Shown here: one piece after another, positions 1 through 5,592 of the stretch
How positions within the stretch are numbered: the first letter of the stretch is position 1
How the letters are laid out: each line of letters starts with the position of its first letter
From: Pseudomonadota bacterium
GTDB taxonomy: Bacteria > Pseudomonadota > Gammaproteobacteria > Pseudomonadales > Cellvibrionaceae
Direction: 5' to 3'
DNA: 7,349 nucleotides
Assembly: GCA_023416875.1 (NCBI GenBank)
Contig: JAEZGT010000249.1
Span: 1-7,349 of the forward strand
Translations under genes and position numbers: made by a program
The notes under the pieces: generated by a model
Database searches by the model: none
What the model saw: only the letters and a program-made list of their open reading frames with translations
What the model was told of the DNA's origin: nothing

Positions 1-446
1 TCTGCCAAATAGCTTTGATAGTCTGGAATTCGTCGGCTGTAGGATTTATCTATCCAGTAGGACTGCAAAATAAAATCTGCGGAAGCCGCATTACATGCCA
101 CCGGAATATTCCAAACCGCTGCAAGACGTAGCAAGGCCTTAACATCAGGATCGTGCGGCATAGGTTCGAAGGGATCCCAGAAAAAAAATAAAAGATCGAT
201 AAATCCCTCCGCAATCTGCGCGCCGACCTCCTGATCGCCGCCGAGAGGGCCGCTCAAGAATTTGTGAATCGGCAGACCGAGCGTTTTTTCCAACACATAT
301 CCGGTCGTGCCAGTGGCGAATAATTCGTGATTGCGGAGCGTCTCCACATTATTAGCTGCCCATTCTTTTAGCTCTTCTTTTTTATTGTCATGGGCGATAA
401 GCGCCATGCGCTTTTTGGCGGGCAGGGGGGAGAGTTTTTGCTGCAT
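1..446 (-). CDS. mgsA: Methylglyoxal synthase, C-terminus cut by window edge
   Basis: This cytoplasmic enzyme converts dihydroxyacetone phosphate to methylglyoxal and phosphate, a bypass of lower glycolysis that relieves sugar-phosphate stress. I translated 148 codons on the minus strand. The protein aligns with E. coli MgsA (152 aa) with no offset in the first hundred residues. It shows AHD at 18-20 (His19, Asp20), ATGTTG at 44-49, SGPLGGDQ at 65-72 with the catalytic Asp71, FFWDP at 88-92, and PHDPDVKALLRLA from 97 with His98 and Asp101. It ends in IPDYQSYLA at the window edge, so probably only three or four residues are missing. The ATG at 446 has GGAG at 455-458, eight bases upstream, and gives the same N-terminal length as E. 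coli. The gene follows the tRNA-Arg terminator and so probably uses its own promoter (478-506). Confidence 0.96.
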   Translation of the reverse strand, partial: MQQKLSPLPAKKRMALIAHDNKKEELKEWAANNVETLRNHELFATGTTGYVLEKTLGLPIHKFLSGPLGGDQEVGAQIAEGFIDLLFFFWDPFEPMPHDPDVKALLRLAAVWNIPVACNAASADFILQSYWIDKSYSRRIPDYQSYLA

Positions 447-462
447 GAATTTGGCTCCGATA

Positions 463-477
463 TTCGAGTCACTCGAA
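463..477. repeat. 15-bp perfect inverted repeat at the mgsA transcription start
   Basis: The sequence TTCGAGT-C-ACTCGAA is a perfect seven-base inverted repeat around a single central base. It directly abuts the proposed minus-strand -10 element at 478-483, so it would span the mgsA transcription start. It could be an operator for a dimeric regulator or a short 5' hairpin. No regulator is assigned, and chance is possible. Confidence 0.45.
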
Positions 478-506
478 AGATTAAGAGCCGCTGGAAAGCT
501 TGGCAA
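478..506 (-). promoter_or_regulatory. Candidate sigma-70 promoter of mgsA
   Basis: Read on the minus strand, TTGCCA (501-506, five of six matches to the -35 consensus) is followed after exactly 17 bases by TAATCT (478-483). The latter is a weak -10 that keeps the key second A and last T. Transcription would start near 470, about 25 bases before the mgsA ATG at 446. The promoter lies after the tRNA-Arg terminator, which fits independent expression of mgsA. Confidence 0.45.
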
Positions 507-513
507 GTAAAAT

Positions 514-543
514 AAAAAAGCCCGCAATGTGCGGGCTTTTTTT
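514..543 (-). terminator. Rho-independent terminator after tRNA-Arg (bidirectional)
   Basis: The stem GCCCGC (520-525) pairs perfectly with GCGGGC (531-536), and an extra A-T pair leaves a three-base loop. Six A on the left (514-519) and seven T on the right (537-543) give a U-run in either direction. On the minus strand the hairpin begins 11 bases after the tRNA-Arg CCA end, as expected for the terminator of that transcript. No plus-strand gene lies upstream to use it in the other direction. Confidence 0.9.
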
Positions 544-547
544 AATG

Positions 548-624
548 TGGCGCGCTCGAGAGGATTCGAACCTCTGACCGCCTGGTTCGTAGCCAGGTAC
601 TCTATCCAACTGAGCTACGAGCGC
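548..624 (-). tRNA. tRNA-Arg, anticodon ACG
   Basis: The 77-base minus-strand gene folds as a standard cloverleaf. It has a seven-pair acceptor stem GCGCTCG/CGAGCGC and a D arm beginning GCTCAGTTGGATAGAGT. The anticodon stem CCTGG/CCAGG encloses the loop CTACGAA, placing the anticodon ACG at plus-strand 588-590. The T arm AGAGG-TTCGAAT-CCTCT is intact, the discriminator is G, and the CCA end is encoded (548-550). The body closely matches E. coli tRNA-Arg(ACG). The first anticodon base A is normally deaminated to inosine by TadA, so this tRNA would read CGU, CGC and CGA. It appears to be a single gene with its own promoter and terminator. Confidence 0.97.
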
Positions 625-657
625 GCTGTCTGTCCGGCACTGCTGCCGAGGTCGCGT

Positions 658-686
658 ATATTAGGGACAGCTGAATCAGGAGTCAA
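658..686 (-). promoter_or_regulatory. Promoter of tRNA-Arg
   Basis: On the minus strand TTGACT (681-686) and TAATAT (658-663) are separated by exactly 17 bases. The -35 matches five of six consensus bases, and AT-rich sequence lies upstream (687-710), resembling an UP element. The bases after the -10 are GC-rich (ACGCGACC), like the discriminator of stringently controlled stable-RNA promoters. Transcription would start near 650, leaving a leader of about 26 bases before the mature tRNA 5' end at 624. Stringent control is inferred from the discriminator only. Confidence 0.7.
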
Positions 687-746
687 TAAAAAATTCAGTC
701 AAATTTTGTGTTTTTGAAAGGGGCTTTACGTCCCATTTTGTTCTGG

Positions 747-2375
747 TCAATTGGTAACCATAACGTTTTGGTCGGCGAAGTTTCCGGGTACCAGAACGGT
801 ATCCATGGCCAGAGGCGCTGTCTCTGGATAGTCCAGGGAGAAATGCAGTCCCCGACTTTCTTTGCGCTGCATCGCAGACCGGATGATCAATTCCGCGACC
901 ATCGCCAAGTTGCGCAACTCGATCAAATCGCTGCTGACCTTATAGTTGGCGTAATACTCGTGAATTTCCTGTTGTAAGAGCTCAATTCTGTGTTTTGCCC
1001 GCTCAAGTCTTTTATGTGTGCGCACTATGCCAACGTAGTCCCACATAAAACGGCGCAGTTCATCCCAGTTGTGGGAAATCACCACATCCTCATCGGAGTC
1101 GGTGACTCGGGATTCATCCCAGCTCTTGGTCGGAGCGGGCGGGGGAGTGTGGGCAAGAGTTTCACGGATTTTCTGCGCGGCGGATTGCGCAAACACGATG
1201 CATTCTAAAAGAGAGTTGCTAGCCATCCGGTTGGCGCCGTGCAGGCCTGTAAATGACGTTTCACCAATTGCATAGAGGTTCTTAAGATCGGTCTCGCCAT
1301 TGGTGTTGACGGCAACGCCGCCGCAGGTGTAATGCGCGGCAGGCACCACGGGAATAGGTTCACGGCTGATGTCGATGCCGAATTGCAGGCAGTTTTCATA
1401 GACCGTGGGGAAGTGCTGGACGATAAAATCCTTCGGTTTATGGCTGATATCGAGATAAACGCAGTCACTGCCCAGGCGTTTCATCTCATGATCTATGGCG
1501 CGGGCTACTACGTCTCGGGGGGCGAGTTCCGCGAGTTCATGAAACTTGGGCATAAAGCGCTCGCCGCTCGGCAGCTTCAGTACCGCTCCTTCGCCTCGTA
1601 GCGCTTCGGTGATTAGGAAAGACTTAGCTTGTGGATGGTATAAGCAGGTTGGGTGAAACTGGTTGAACTCCATGTTAGATACTCGGCACCCAGCCCTCCA
1701 CGCCATAGCGATGCCATCACCGCTGGCGCTATCGGGGTTGCTGCTATAAAGGTAGACCTTACTGGCGCCGCCGGTCGCGAGTATCACGGCCTTGGCGGTG
1801 TAGCACTCTACCCGGTCAAGAGAGCGATTAAAGACATAAGCACCAACGCAGCGCATCTTGCGGCTCGTGGGGTCCGGCTGGCGAATGAGGTCCAAGGCGA
1901 TCGCATATTCGATCAGGGTGATGTTCGGGTGGGTCTGCGCCTGCTCAAGCAGCGTGGTGTGTACCGCTTTACCAGTGGCGTCGGCGCTGTGAATGATTCG
2001 CCGGTGGCTGTGTCCGCCCTCACGGGTGAGGTGAAATTCCTCTGAGCCCTGACTGCGCGTAAAGCCAACCCCTAGGGTGACCAGCCAGTCAATAGCGGCC
2101 TTGCTGTTTTTCACGGTGAATTCCACGACATCTTTATGACAAAGTCCCCCCCCGGCATTCAAGGTGTCTGTGACGTGCGACTCAATGGAATCCGTGGTAT
2201 CCAGCACTGCGGCTATACCGCCTTGTGCGTACCAGGTCGAACCGAAGGTGAAGGTCCCTTTGCTCAAGACTGTGATTTTGGCGGAATCGGCAAGGGAGAG
2301 GGCGAGAGTAAGTCCCGCTGCGCCGCTGCCGATAACGAGGACATCGCTGTAAAAGGTATCTGTTTGTTGCGCCAC
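747..2375 (-). CDS. nadB: L-aspartate oxidase
   Basis: This FAD enzyme oxidises L-aspartate to iminoaspartate, the first step of de novo NAD synthesis. Its product is passed to quinolinate synthase NadA, which is not in this window. The 542-aa length matches E. coli NadB (540 aa). The dinucleotide-binding motif GSGAAG is at 16-21 and GSTWYAQGGIAA follows at 45-56. HLTREGGHSHRR is at 115-126, TGGASKVY at 201-208 and GDGIAMAWRAG at 219-229. Residues matching the E. coli active site are present with an offset of three: His241, Arg287, His348 and Arg383. The C-terminal helical domain (WDYVGIVRT at 445-453) is intact. The start is GTG at 2375, supported by AAGGAA at 2381-2386; no ATG is better placed. 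A TAGAAT at 2408-2413 could be its -10, but I see no convincing -35. It is divergent from rpoE. No terminator is visible before the tRNA promoter. Confidence 0.97.
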   Translation of the reverse strand: MAQQTDTFYSDVLVIGSGAAGLTLALSLADSAKITVLSKGTFTFGSTWYAQGGIAAVLDTTDSIESHVTDTLNAGGGLCHKDVVEFTVKNSKAAIDWLVTLGVGFTRSQGSEEFHLTREGGHSHRRIIHSADATGKAVHTTLLEQAQTHPNITLIEYAIALDLIRQPDPTSRKMRCVGAYVFNRSLDRVECYTAKAVILATGGASKVYLYSSNPDSASGDGIAMAWRAGCRVSNMEFNQFHPTCLYHPQAKSFLITEALRGEGAVLKLPSGERFMPKFHELAELAPRDVVARAIDHEMKRLGSDCVYLDISHKPKDFIVQHFPTVYENCLQFGIDISREPIPVVPAAHYTCGGVAVNTNGETDLKNLYAIGETSFTGLHGANRMASNSLLECIVFAQSAAQKIRETLAHTPPPAPTKSWDESRVTDSDEDVVISHNWDELRRFMWDYVGIVRTHKRLERAKHRIELLQQEIHEYYANYKVSSDLIELRNLAMVAELIIRSAMQRKESRGLHFSLDYPETAPLAMDTVLVPGNFADQNVMVTN

Positions 2376-2445
2376 GAATGTTCCTTGCTTGCGGAGATTT
2401 TGTTGCTATTCTACGCCATCGCTTTGCAGCGTGATCAGCCCTGTT

Positions 2446-2473
2446 GAACTTTTGCGTTTCGGTGTCTGTCTAC
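2446..2473 (+). promoter_or_regulatory. Candidate sigma-E type (autoregulatory) promoter of rpoE
   Basis: GAACTT (2446-2451, preceded by T) is followed after 16 bases by GTCTAC (2468-2473). This resembles the GGAACTT / TCTGA-like elements recognised by RpoE/AlgU sigma factors, which commonly transcribe their own operon. Start would fall near 2480, giving an rpoE leader of about 80 bases. The -10 is imperfect, and TCTGT at 2465-2469 with a shorter spacer is an alternative. Autoregulation is family knowledge; the site itself is a visual match. Confidence 0.45.
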
Positions 2474-2499
2474 TGGCGTATCGGGTTAGGTCCTATACG

Positions 2500-2512
2500 A
2501 CCTACTGTAGGT
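2500..2512. repeat. 13-bp perfect inverted repeat in rpoE leader
   Basis: ACCTAC-T-GTAGGT is a perfect six-base inverted repeat around one central base. It lies about 45 bases upstream of the rpoE ATG and downstream of the candidate sigma-E promoter. This position suits either a repressor site or an RNA feature. A one-base loop cannot fold as a full hairpin, so a DNA operator is slightly more plausible. No regulator is recognised. Confidence 0.4.
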
Positions 2513-2528
2513 TCACGATCATAAAAGT

Positions 2529-2542
2529 CGGCTTTCAAGCCG
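2529..2542 (+). other. Short hairpin just upstream of the rpoE ribosome binding site
   Basis: CGGCTT (2529-2534) pairs perfectly with AAGCCG (2537-2542) around TC, although steric limits would open the inner pair or two to make a loop. The stem ends four bases before the Shine-Dalgarno AAGGTGA (2547-2553) of the 2558 start. There is no T-run, so it is not a terminator. An effect on rpoE translation is possible but unproven. Confidence 0.4.
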
Positions 2543-2557
2543 TAATAAGGTGACACG

Positions 2558-3196
2558 ATGCCGCAACCAAACTCTGCGAAGATCATTGAATTCAAGATTG
2601 GGGATACCGGAATGCTAAACCCGCCTGCGCAGGACACAGACGAGAAGCTCGTCGCGCGTGTTCAGCAAGGGGATAAGCGCGCATTTGATTTGTTGGTTCT
2701 CAAGTATCAGCATAAGATCATCGCCATTATCAGCCGCTTTGTGCGCGACTCGGCAGAGGTTCACGACGTTGCGCAAGAAGCTTTTATAAAGGCCTATCGA
2801 GCCTTGGGTAACTTCCGAGGTGATAGTGCGTTTTATACTTGGATCTACCGCATTGCGGTGAACACTGCAAAGAACCATTTAGTATCTAGAGGCCGTCGAC
2901 CGCCAGCGACTGACGTTGATATTGATGATGCGGAATTTCTTAGTGGCGCGGATGGCTTGAGAGATATCACCTCGCCTGAACATGAGCTAATGAAAGATCA
3001 GCTCGAGCAGGTGGTCTATAAGGCTATCCAGTCGCTGCCGGAAGATCTGCGTACTGCGCTAACATTAAGAGAGATGGAGGGGATGAGTTACGAGGAGATT
3101 GCTGAAGTCATGGATTGCCCGGTCGGGACCGTGCGGTCTCGTATTTTCCGAGCTCGAGAAGCAGTTGACCGACATATAGCGCCGCTGATGAGCTGA
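2558..3196 (+). CDS. rpoE: RNA polymerase sigma factor RpoE/AlgU (extracytoplasmic stress)
   Basis: This ECF-family sigma factor directs RNA polymerase to envelope-stress promoters and is held inactive by RseA. The sigma-2 region spans about residues 43-108 and contains DVAQEAFIKAYRAL at 70-83, FRGDSAFYTWIYRIA at 86-100 and NTAKNHL at 102-108. The linker carries RGRRPP at 111-116. The sigma-4 helix-turn-helix spans about 158-203, with LPEDLRTALTLREMEG at 160-175 and CPVGTVRSRIFRARE at 187-201. From residue 27 onward it closely matches P. aeruginosa AlgU. The 2558 ATG has a good Shine-Dalgarno (AAGGTGA, 2547-2553) and gives 212 aa. That is 18 residues longer than the usual 191-194 aa. ATG 2612 (Met19), with GGGGA at 2600-2604, would give exactly 194 aa and is a serious alternative. 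It is the first gene of the operon. Confidence 0.97.
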   Translation: MPQPNSAKIIEFKIGDTGMLNPPAQDTDEKLVARVQQGDKRAFDLLVLKYQHKIIAIISRFVRDSAEVHDVAQEAFIKAYRALGNFRGDSAFYTWIYRIAVNTAKNHLVSRGRRPPATDVDIDDAEFLSGADGLRDITSPEHELMKDQLEQVVYKAIQSLPEDLRTALTLREMEGMSYEEIAEVMDCPVGTVRSRIFRAREAVDRHIAPLMS

Positions 3197-3254
3197 CGGC
3201 AGTGTTGGGAATTATACGTAACTTACTATCAAGAATTATTTCGGATGCCAAAAA

Positions 3255-3974
3255 ATGACCTTGAACTCTTCTGATCATCTGTTCGAATCCTTGTCCGCTA
3301 TGGTCGACAATGAGGCCAGCGAACTTGAAATGCGGCGGGTTCTAAAAAATATGGAGAATAATCCAGAGGTTCTGGAGCGCTGGCGTCGATACCATATGAT
3401 TGGATCTGTGATGCGTAAAGAGCTGAGCGGTAACCTCACCAATCCAGGCACTTTAGTCTCCTCAATTTCAAACTCTCTAAATCATGAAAACGCAGACGCT
3501 TCCGTAAATGGAACAGTGCGCGCTCCAGCGAACAGAGCACTGCGTGATATGGTAGGCAAGACCGCAATAGCTGCTTCCTTTGCTGCGACCTTGGTCATGG
3601 GTTTCAATTACTTGGGTTCGAGCCGAAATGGTGATATGCAAAATTCCGCAGGTGCTTTTGCGGGGACTTCGGTTCAAACTGCTTCCACACCGGCACAATT
3701 CCAAGCTGTTGCTCATGCGCCGGTAGGTTTCGAATTGCCTATGCCGGAAGCCCGTAACGTGAGCCTAGCTTCTGGGAGCGGAGTATCAACATCGAGTGTT
3801 GAATCGCGGTCGTTGGGCGGGATTTACATGGACGATATCACCGATTATGAAACTCAGGAAATGCTCAATCGACTGCTGATTCAGCACGCCGAGCGCGCCA
3901 GCGCTCACGGCGGTCTAGGTATAATGCCGTTTGCTCGCGTTCACAAAATGCAATTGGATTTCTCCGCTAAATAA
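3255..3974 (+). CDS. rseA: Anti-sigma-E factor RseA (MucA-like)
   Basis: This inner-membrane anti-sigma factor sequesters RpoE. In the family, DegS and then RseP cleave it under envelope stress. The cytoplasmic sigma-binding domain covers about residues 5-75, with LSAMVDNEASELEMRRVL at 13-30 and WRRYHMIGSVMR at 43-54, as in MucA/RseA. One transmembrane helix lies at about 103-121. The periplasmic part (122-239) starts with a Ser/Ala/Thr-rich stretch. It ends in a charged segment with LNRLLIQHAERA near 204-215 and MPFARVHKMQ at 224-233, resembling the MucA C-terminus that contacts MucB. At 239 aa it is longer than MucA (194) and E. coli RseA (216), mostly through the linker. The ATG has only a weak GGA at 3243-3245. 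It starts 58 bases after rpoE, in the same operon. Confidence 0.94.
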   Translation: MTLNSSDHLFESLSAMVDNEASELEMRRVLKNMENNPEVLERWRRYHMIGSVMRKELSGNLTNPGTLVSSISNSLNHENADASVNGTVRAPANRALRDMVGKTAIAASFAATLVMGFNYLGSSRNGDMQNSAGAFAGTSVQTASTPAQFQAVAHAPVGFELPMPEARNVSLASGSGVSTSSVESRSLGGIYMDDITDYETQEMLNRLLIQHAERASAHGGLGIMPFARVHKMQLDFSAK

Positions 3975-4033
3975 TTCGATTTTTGTGTTTGGTTGATTTT
4001 TGGCTAATGCCTAACCGTTGGTTGCTACCTGTT

Positions 4034-4999
4034 ATGAAATTTGTCGCCAAGGCGGTGGCGTTAGCCGTAATTTCACTTGCCCCCTTAATTCCCTGTTTTG
4101 CTTCTGCCCAGGATTCTGCACCGCTTAGCTCAGTGGACCAATTATTGGAAAACGCGTCGCGGGCATTGCAAGAGCAAAATTATCGCGGCCGGTTCACTTA
4201 CGAGTTTGGTACCACCCTGGAGACGCTGGAAATCGTTCATCTCGTTCAGGACGGCGTTGAATATGAACGAATTACCCATTTGAACGGAGTAGAGCGCGAA
4301 TTTCTTCGTGGCGGACGCGAGCAGGACTGTGTATCGACAGGTGGTTTTCTGCTGCGAGGAGGTTTGATTCCTCAAGCTGGCGGTGCTGTTAGTCTCTCTC
4401 AAAGTTACCACTTTTATATACGTGGTCGGGAGCGTATAGCGGGTCGCGAAGCTGAGGTGGTACAAGCGGTGCCCAAGGATGAATATCGCTACGGTATGAC
4501 CTTGGCGGTTGATCGGGTGTCCGGTTTGCCGCTTATGTCCCTGATAACGGTCTCCAATAAAGGTGCGATCGAGCGGTTTCAGTTTACGGACCTTGAAGTC
4601 GGCACAGGTATTGAGCCCGGTGCGATCTCTCCGACCGGAGCCCAACATGCGCGGCTTGATGGTGCAAATGTACCTTGTACAAAACTTCCACCGGGCAAAT
4701 CGATTTGGCGCGCAGGTTGGCTTCCTCCGGGTTTTGTAGTGTCCCACATCAGCAGTGACAACGAAGGTGATGTCTTGACATACACGGATGGCATTGCGTC
4801 TTTCACTCTTTTTATAAAACCCTTAGCCGATCCTTCCGCCTTTAAGCAGGGAATGGCGCGGCGAGGCGCAACAACTGCGCTCATGTCCGTCGTACCCGCA
4901 TTTCCCCATTCGATTGGGGTGATCTTGGTCGGAGAAGTGCCCTTTACCACCGCACAACAGGTGGTCACGGCCGTAACCTCGTCGGGTGAACCGCGATAG
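4034..4999 (+). CDS. rseB: Periplasmic sigma-E regulator RseB (MucB)
   Basis: RseB binds the periplasmic part of RseA and shields it from DegS. In the family, mislocalised lipopolysaccharide or lipids release it. From ATG 4034 the product is 321 aa, like E. coli RseB (318). It begins with a clean Sec signal peptide: MKFVAK, a hydrophobic core, then CFASA with cleavage expected after residue 25. The N-terminal LolA-like domain runs about 30-205 and the C-terminal domain about 220-315. The latter includes WRAGWLPPGF at 225-234, YTDGIASFTLFI at 250-261 and VGEVPFTTAQQVV at 299-311. In-frame ATG 4007 (330 aa) and TTG 3983 (338 aa) are possible alternatives. No start has a convincing Shine-Dalgarno, so 4034 was chosen on length and signal peptide. 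Two cysteines (99, 215) remain after processing. It lies 59 bases after rseA and one base before rseC. Confidence 0.93.
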   Translation: MKFVAKAVALAVISLAPLIPCFASAQDSAPLSSVDQLLENASRALQEQNYRGRFTYEFGTTLETLEIVHLVQDGVEYERITHLNGVEREFLRGGREQDCVSTGGFLLRGGLIPQAGGAVSLSQSYHFYIRGRERIAGREAEVVQAVPKDEYRYGMTLAVDRVSGLPLMSLITVSNKGAIERFQFTDLEVGTGIEPGAISPTGAQHARLDGANVPCTKLPPGKSIWRAGWLPPGFVVSHISSDNEGDVLTYTDGIASFTLFIKPLADPSAFKQGMARRGATTALMSVVPAFPHSIGVILVGEVPFTTAQQVVTAVTSSGEPR

Positions 5000-5000
5000 T

Positions 5001-5447
5001 ATGCTCACCGAAACTGGGAGGATTGTACGGTTGGATGGCGACGATGCATGGGTTGAGACCATGCGGCAGTCGGTTTGTGGAACGTGCCAAGCCCGGAAAG
5101 GATGCGGTCAGAGGCTTCTTAATCAACTTACCGGAACAAACACGCATCTCCGGCTTTCTCTTAATTCCAGTTTCGAAAACGTTCGGGAGGGGGATCAGGT
5201 TGAGATTGGCATAGAAGAAGGTGCCCTTGTTGCTGCCTCACTAATTGCATATGGGCTGCCGCTTTTTTTATTGATGTTCAGCATTGTTTTGGCAGAGTTG
5301 TTTCAATTCGCCAGTTTCTGGACGTTTATTATGTGTGTGGCTGGTTTAGCTGCCGGCATCGCGTTTAATCGCTTATTAACAAAACGTTATTTTCGCACAA
5401 GCTTCTTTGAGCCAGTGCTTATCCGCCGTATTCCTCATATTCCGTAG
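5001..5447 (+). CDS. rseC: Sigma-E regulatory membrane protein RseC (MucC)
   Basis: RseC/MucC is a small inner-membrane protein. It has been linked to modest positive control of sigma-E and, in E. coli, to the Rsx complex that reduces SoxR. From ATG 5001 the protein is 148 aa. The N-terminal part begins MLTETGRIVRL and carries CGTCQARKGCG, giving cysteines 26, 29 and 35. Two transmembrane helices follow at about 76-97 and 104-125, and the basic tail starts TKRYFR. E. coli RseC has a fourth cysteine a few residues upstream where this protein has Glu/Thr. ATG 5001 starts one base after the rseB stop, and GGGTGA at 4985-4990 could act as a distant ribosome site. A GTG at 4986 overlapping rseB would add five residues, but the ATG matches the family N-terminus better. 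Confidence 0.93.
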   Translation: MLTETGRIVRLDGDDAWVETMRQSVCGTCQARKGCGQRLLNQLTGTNTHLRLSLNSSFENVREGDQVEIGIEEGALVAASLIAYGLPLFLLMFSIVLAELFQFASFWTFIMCVAGLAAGIAFNRLLTKRYFRTSFFEPVLIRRIPHIP

Positions 5448-5592
5448 TCTCCAAGCGCTGTTTTAGTCCTCTGCAAGCGGATAGTTCATCCGTGGCGTGT
5501 ATAGGGCAAATACTGTAGACTTGCGCAACCATTCGCCCTGTGCTTGTGTTTGGGTGGAAAAATCCATTTGGAATCAACGGGTTATCAGTTCA
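5448..5592. other. rseC-lepA intergenic region, no clear signals
   Basis: This 145-base gap contains no coding region I can support, no hairpin followed by a T-run, and no convincing -35/-10 pair. TATAGG at 5500-5505 and TACTGT at 5511-5516 lack a partner at the right distance. In Pseudomonas the serine protease gene mucD lies between mucC and lepA; nothing of it is visible here. lepA may be read from the rpoE operon or from a promoter too weak to recognise. Confidence 0.6.

Noticed and set aside
181..188. Run of eight A (T8 in the mgsA coding strand) as a phase-variation tract
   Set aside because: It encodes the conserved Phe-rich segment before WDP, and eight bases in a housekeeping gene is weak evidence for contingency switching.
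529..717. Plus-strand 62-codon open frame containing RSRGFEPLTAWF
   Set aside because: It is antisense to tRNA-Arg. The RGFEPLT-type peptide is a typical translation artefact of the complement of a tRNA T arm.
731..746. Weak GGG/CCC pairing after the nadB stop, considered as a terminator
   Set aside because: The stem has only about three pairs with mismatches and no adjoining T-run on the minus strand.
1653..2045. 130-codon plus-strand open frame
   Set aside because: It lies wholly antisense to the well-supported nadB coding region, has no recognisable domain and no ribosome site.
2136..2447. 103-codon plus-strand open frame running into the nadB-rpoE gap
   Set aside because: It is mostly antisense to nadB, has no familiar motif and ends well before rpoE. 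It is not a plausible rseD-like leader.
2444..2524. Small TTG/GTG-initiated frame of about 26 codons upstream of rpoE, considered as an rseD-like leader peptide
   Set aside because: Its start overlaps the candidate -35 region, it has no ribosome site, and it stops 33 bases before rpoE, so there is no translational coupling.
3245..3274. Nine-codon frame (ATG 3245 to TGA 3274) overlapping the rseA start out of frame
   Set aside because: It has no Shine-Dalgarno sequence and is short enough to be chance.
3891..3906. GAGCGC/GCGCTC hairpin within rseA
   Set aside because: It lies inside conserved coding sequence and is not followed by a T-run, so it is not a terminator.
3920..3925. Perfect TATAAT inside the 3' end of rseA, considered as an internal promoter for rseB-rseC
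   Set aside because: No -35-like hexamer lies 16-18 bases upstream (about 3896-3903 reads GCCAGC) and there is no extended -10 TG.
4034..4108. Possible lipoprotein signal in RseB because of Cys21 after LIP
   Set aside because: The residue before the cysteine is Pro rather than Gly, Ala or Ser. A better signal peptidase I site (ASA) follows directly.
4142..4747. 201-codon minus-strand open frame
   Set aside because: It is fully antisense to rseB, and its composition and lack of any motif indicate a shadow frame.
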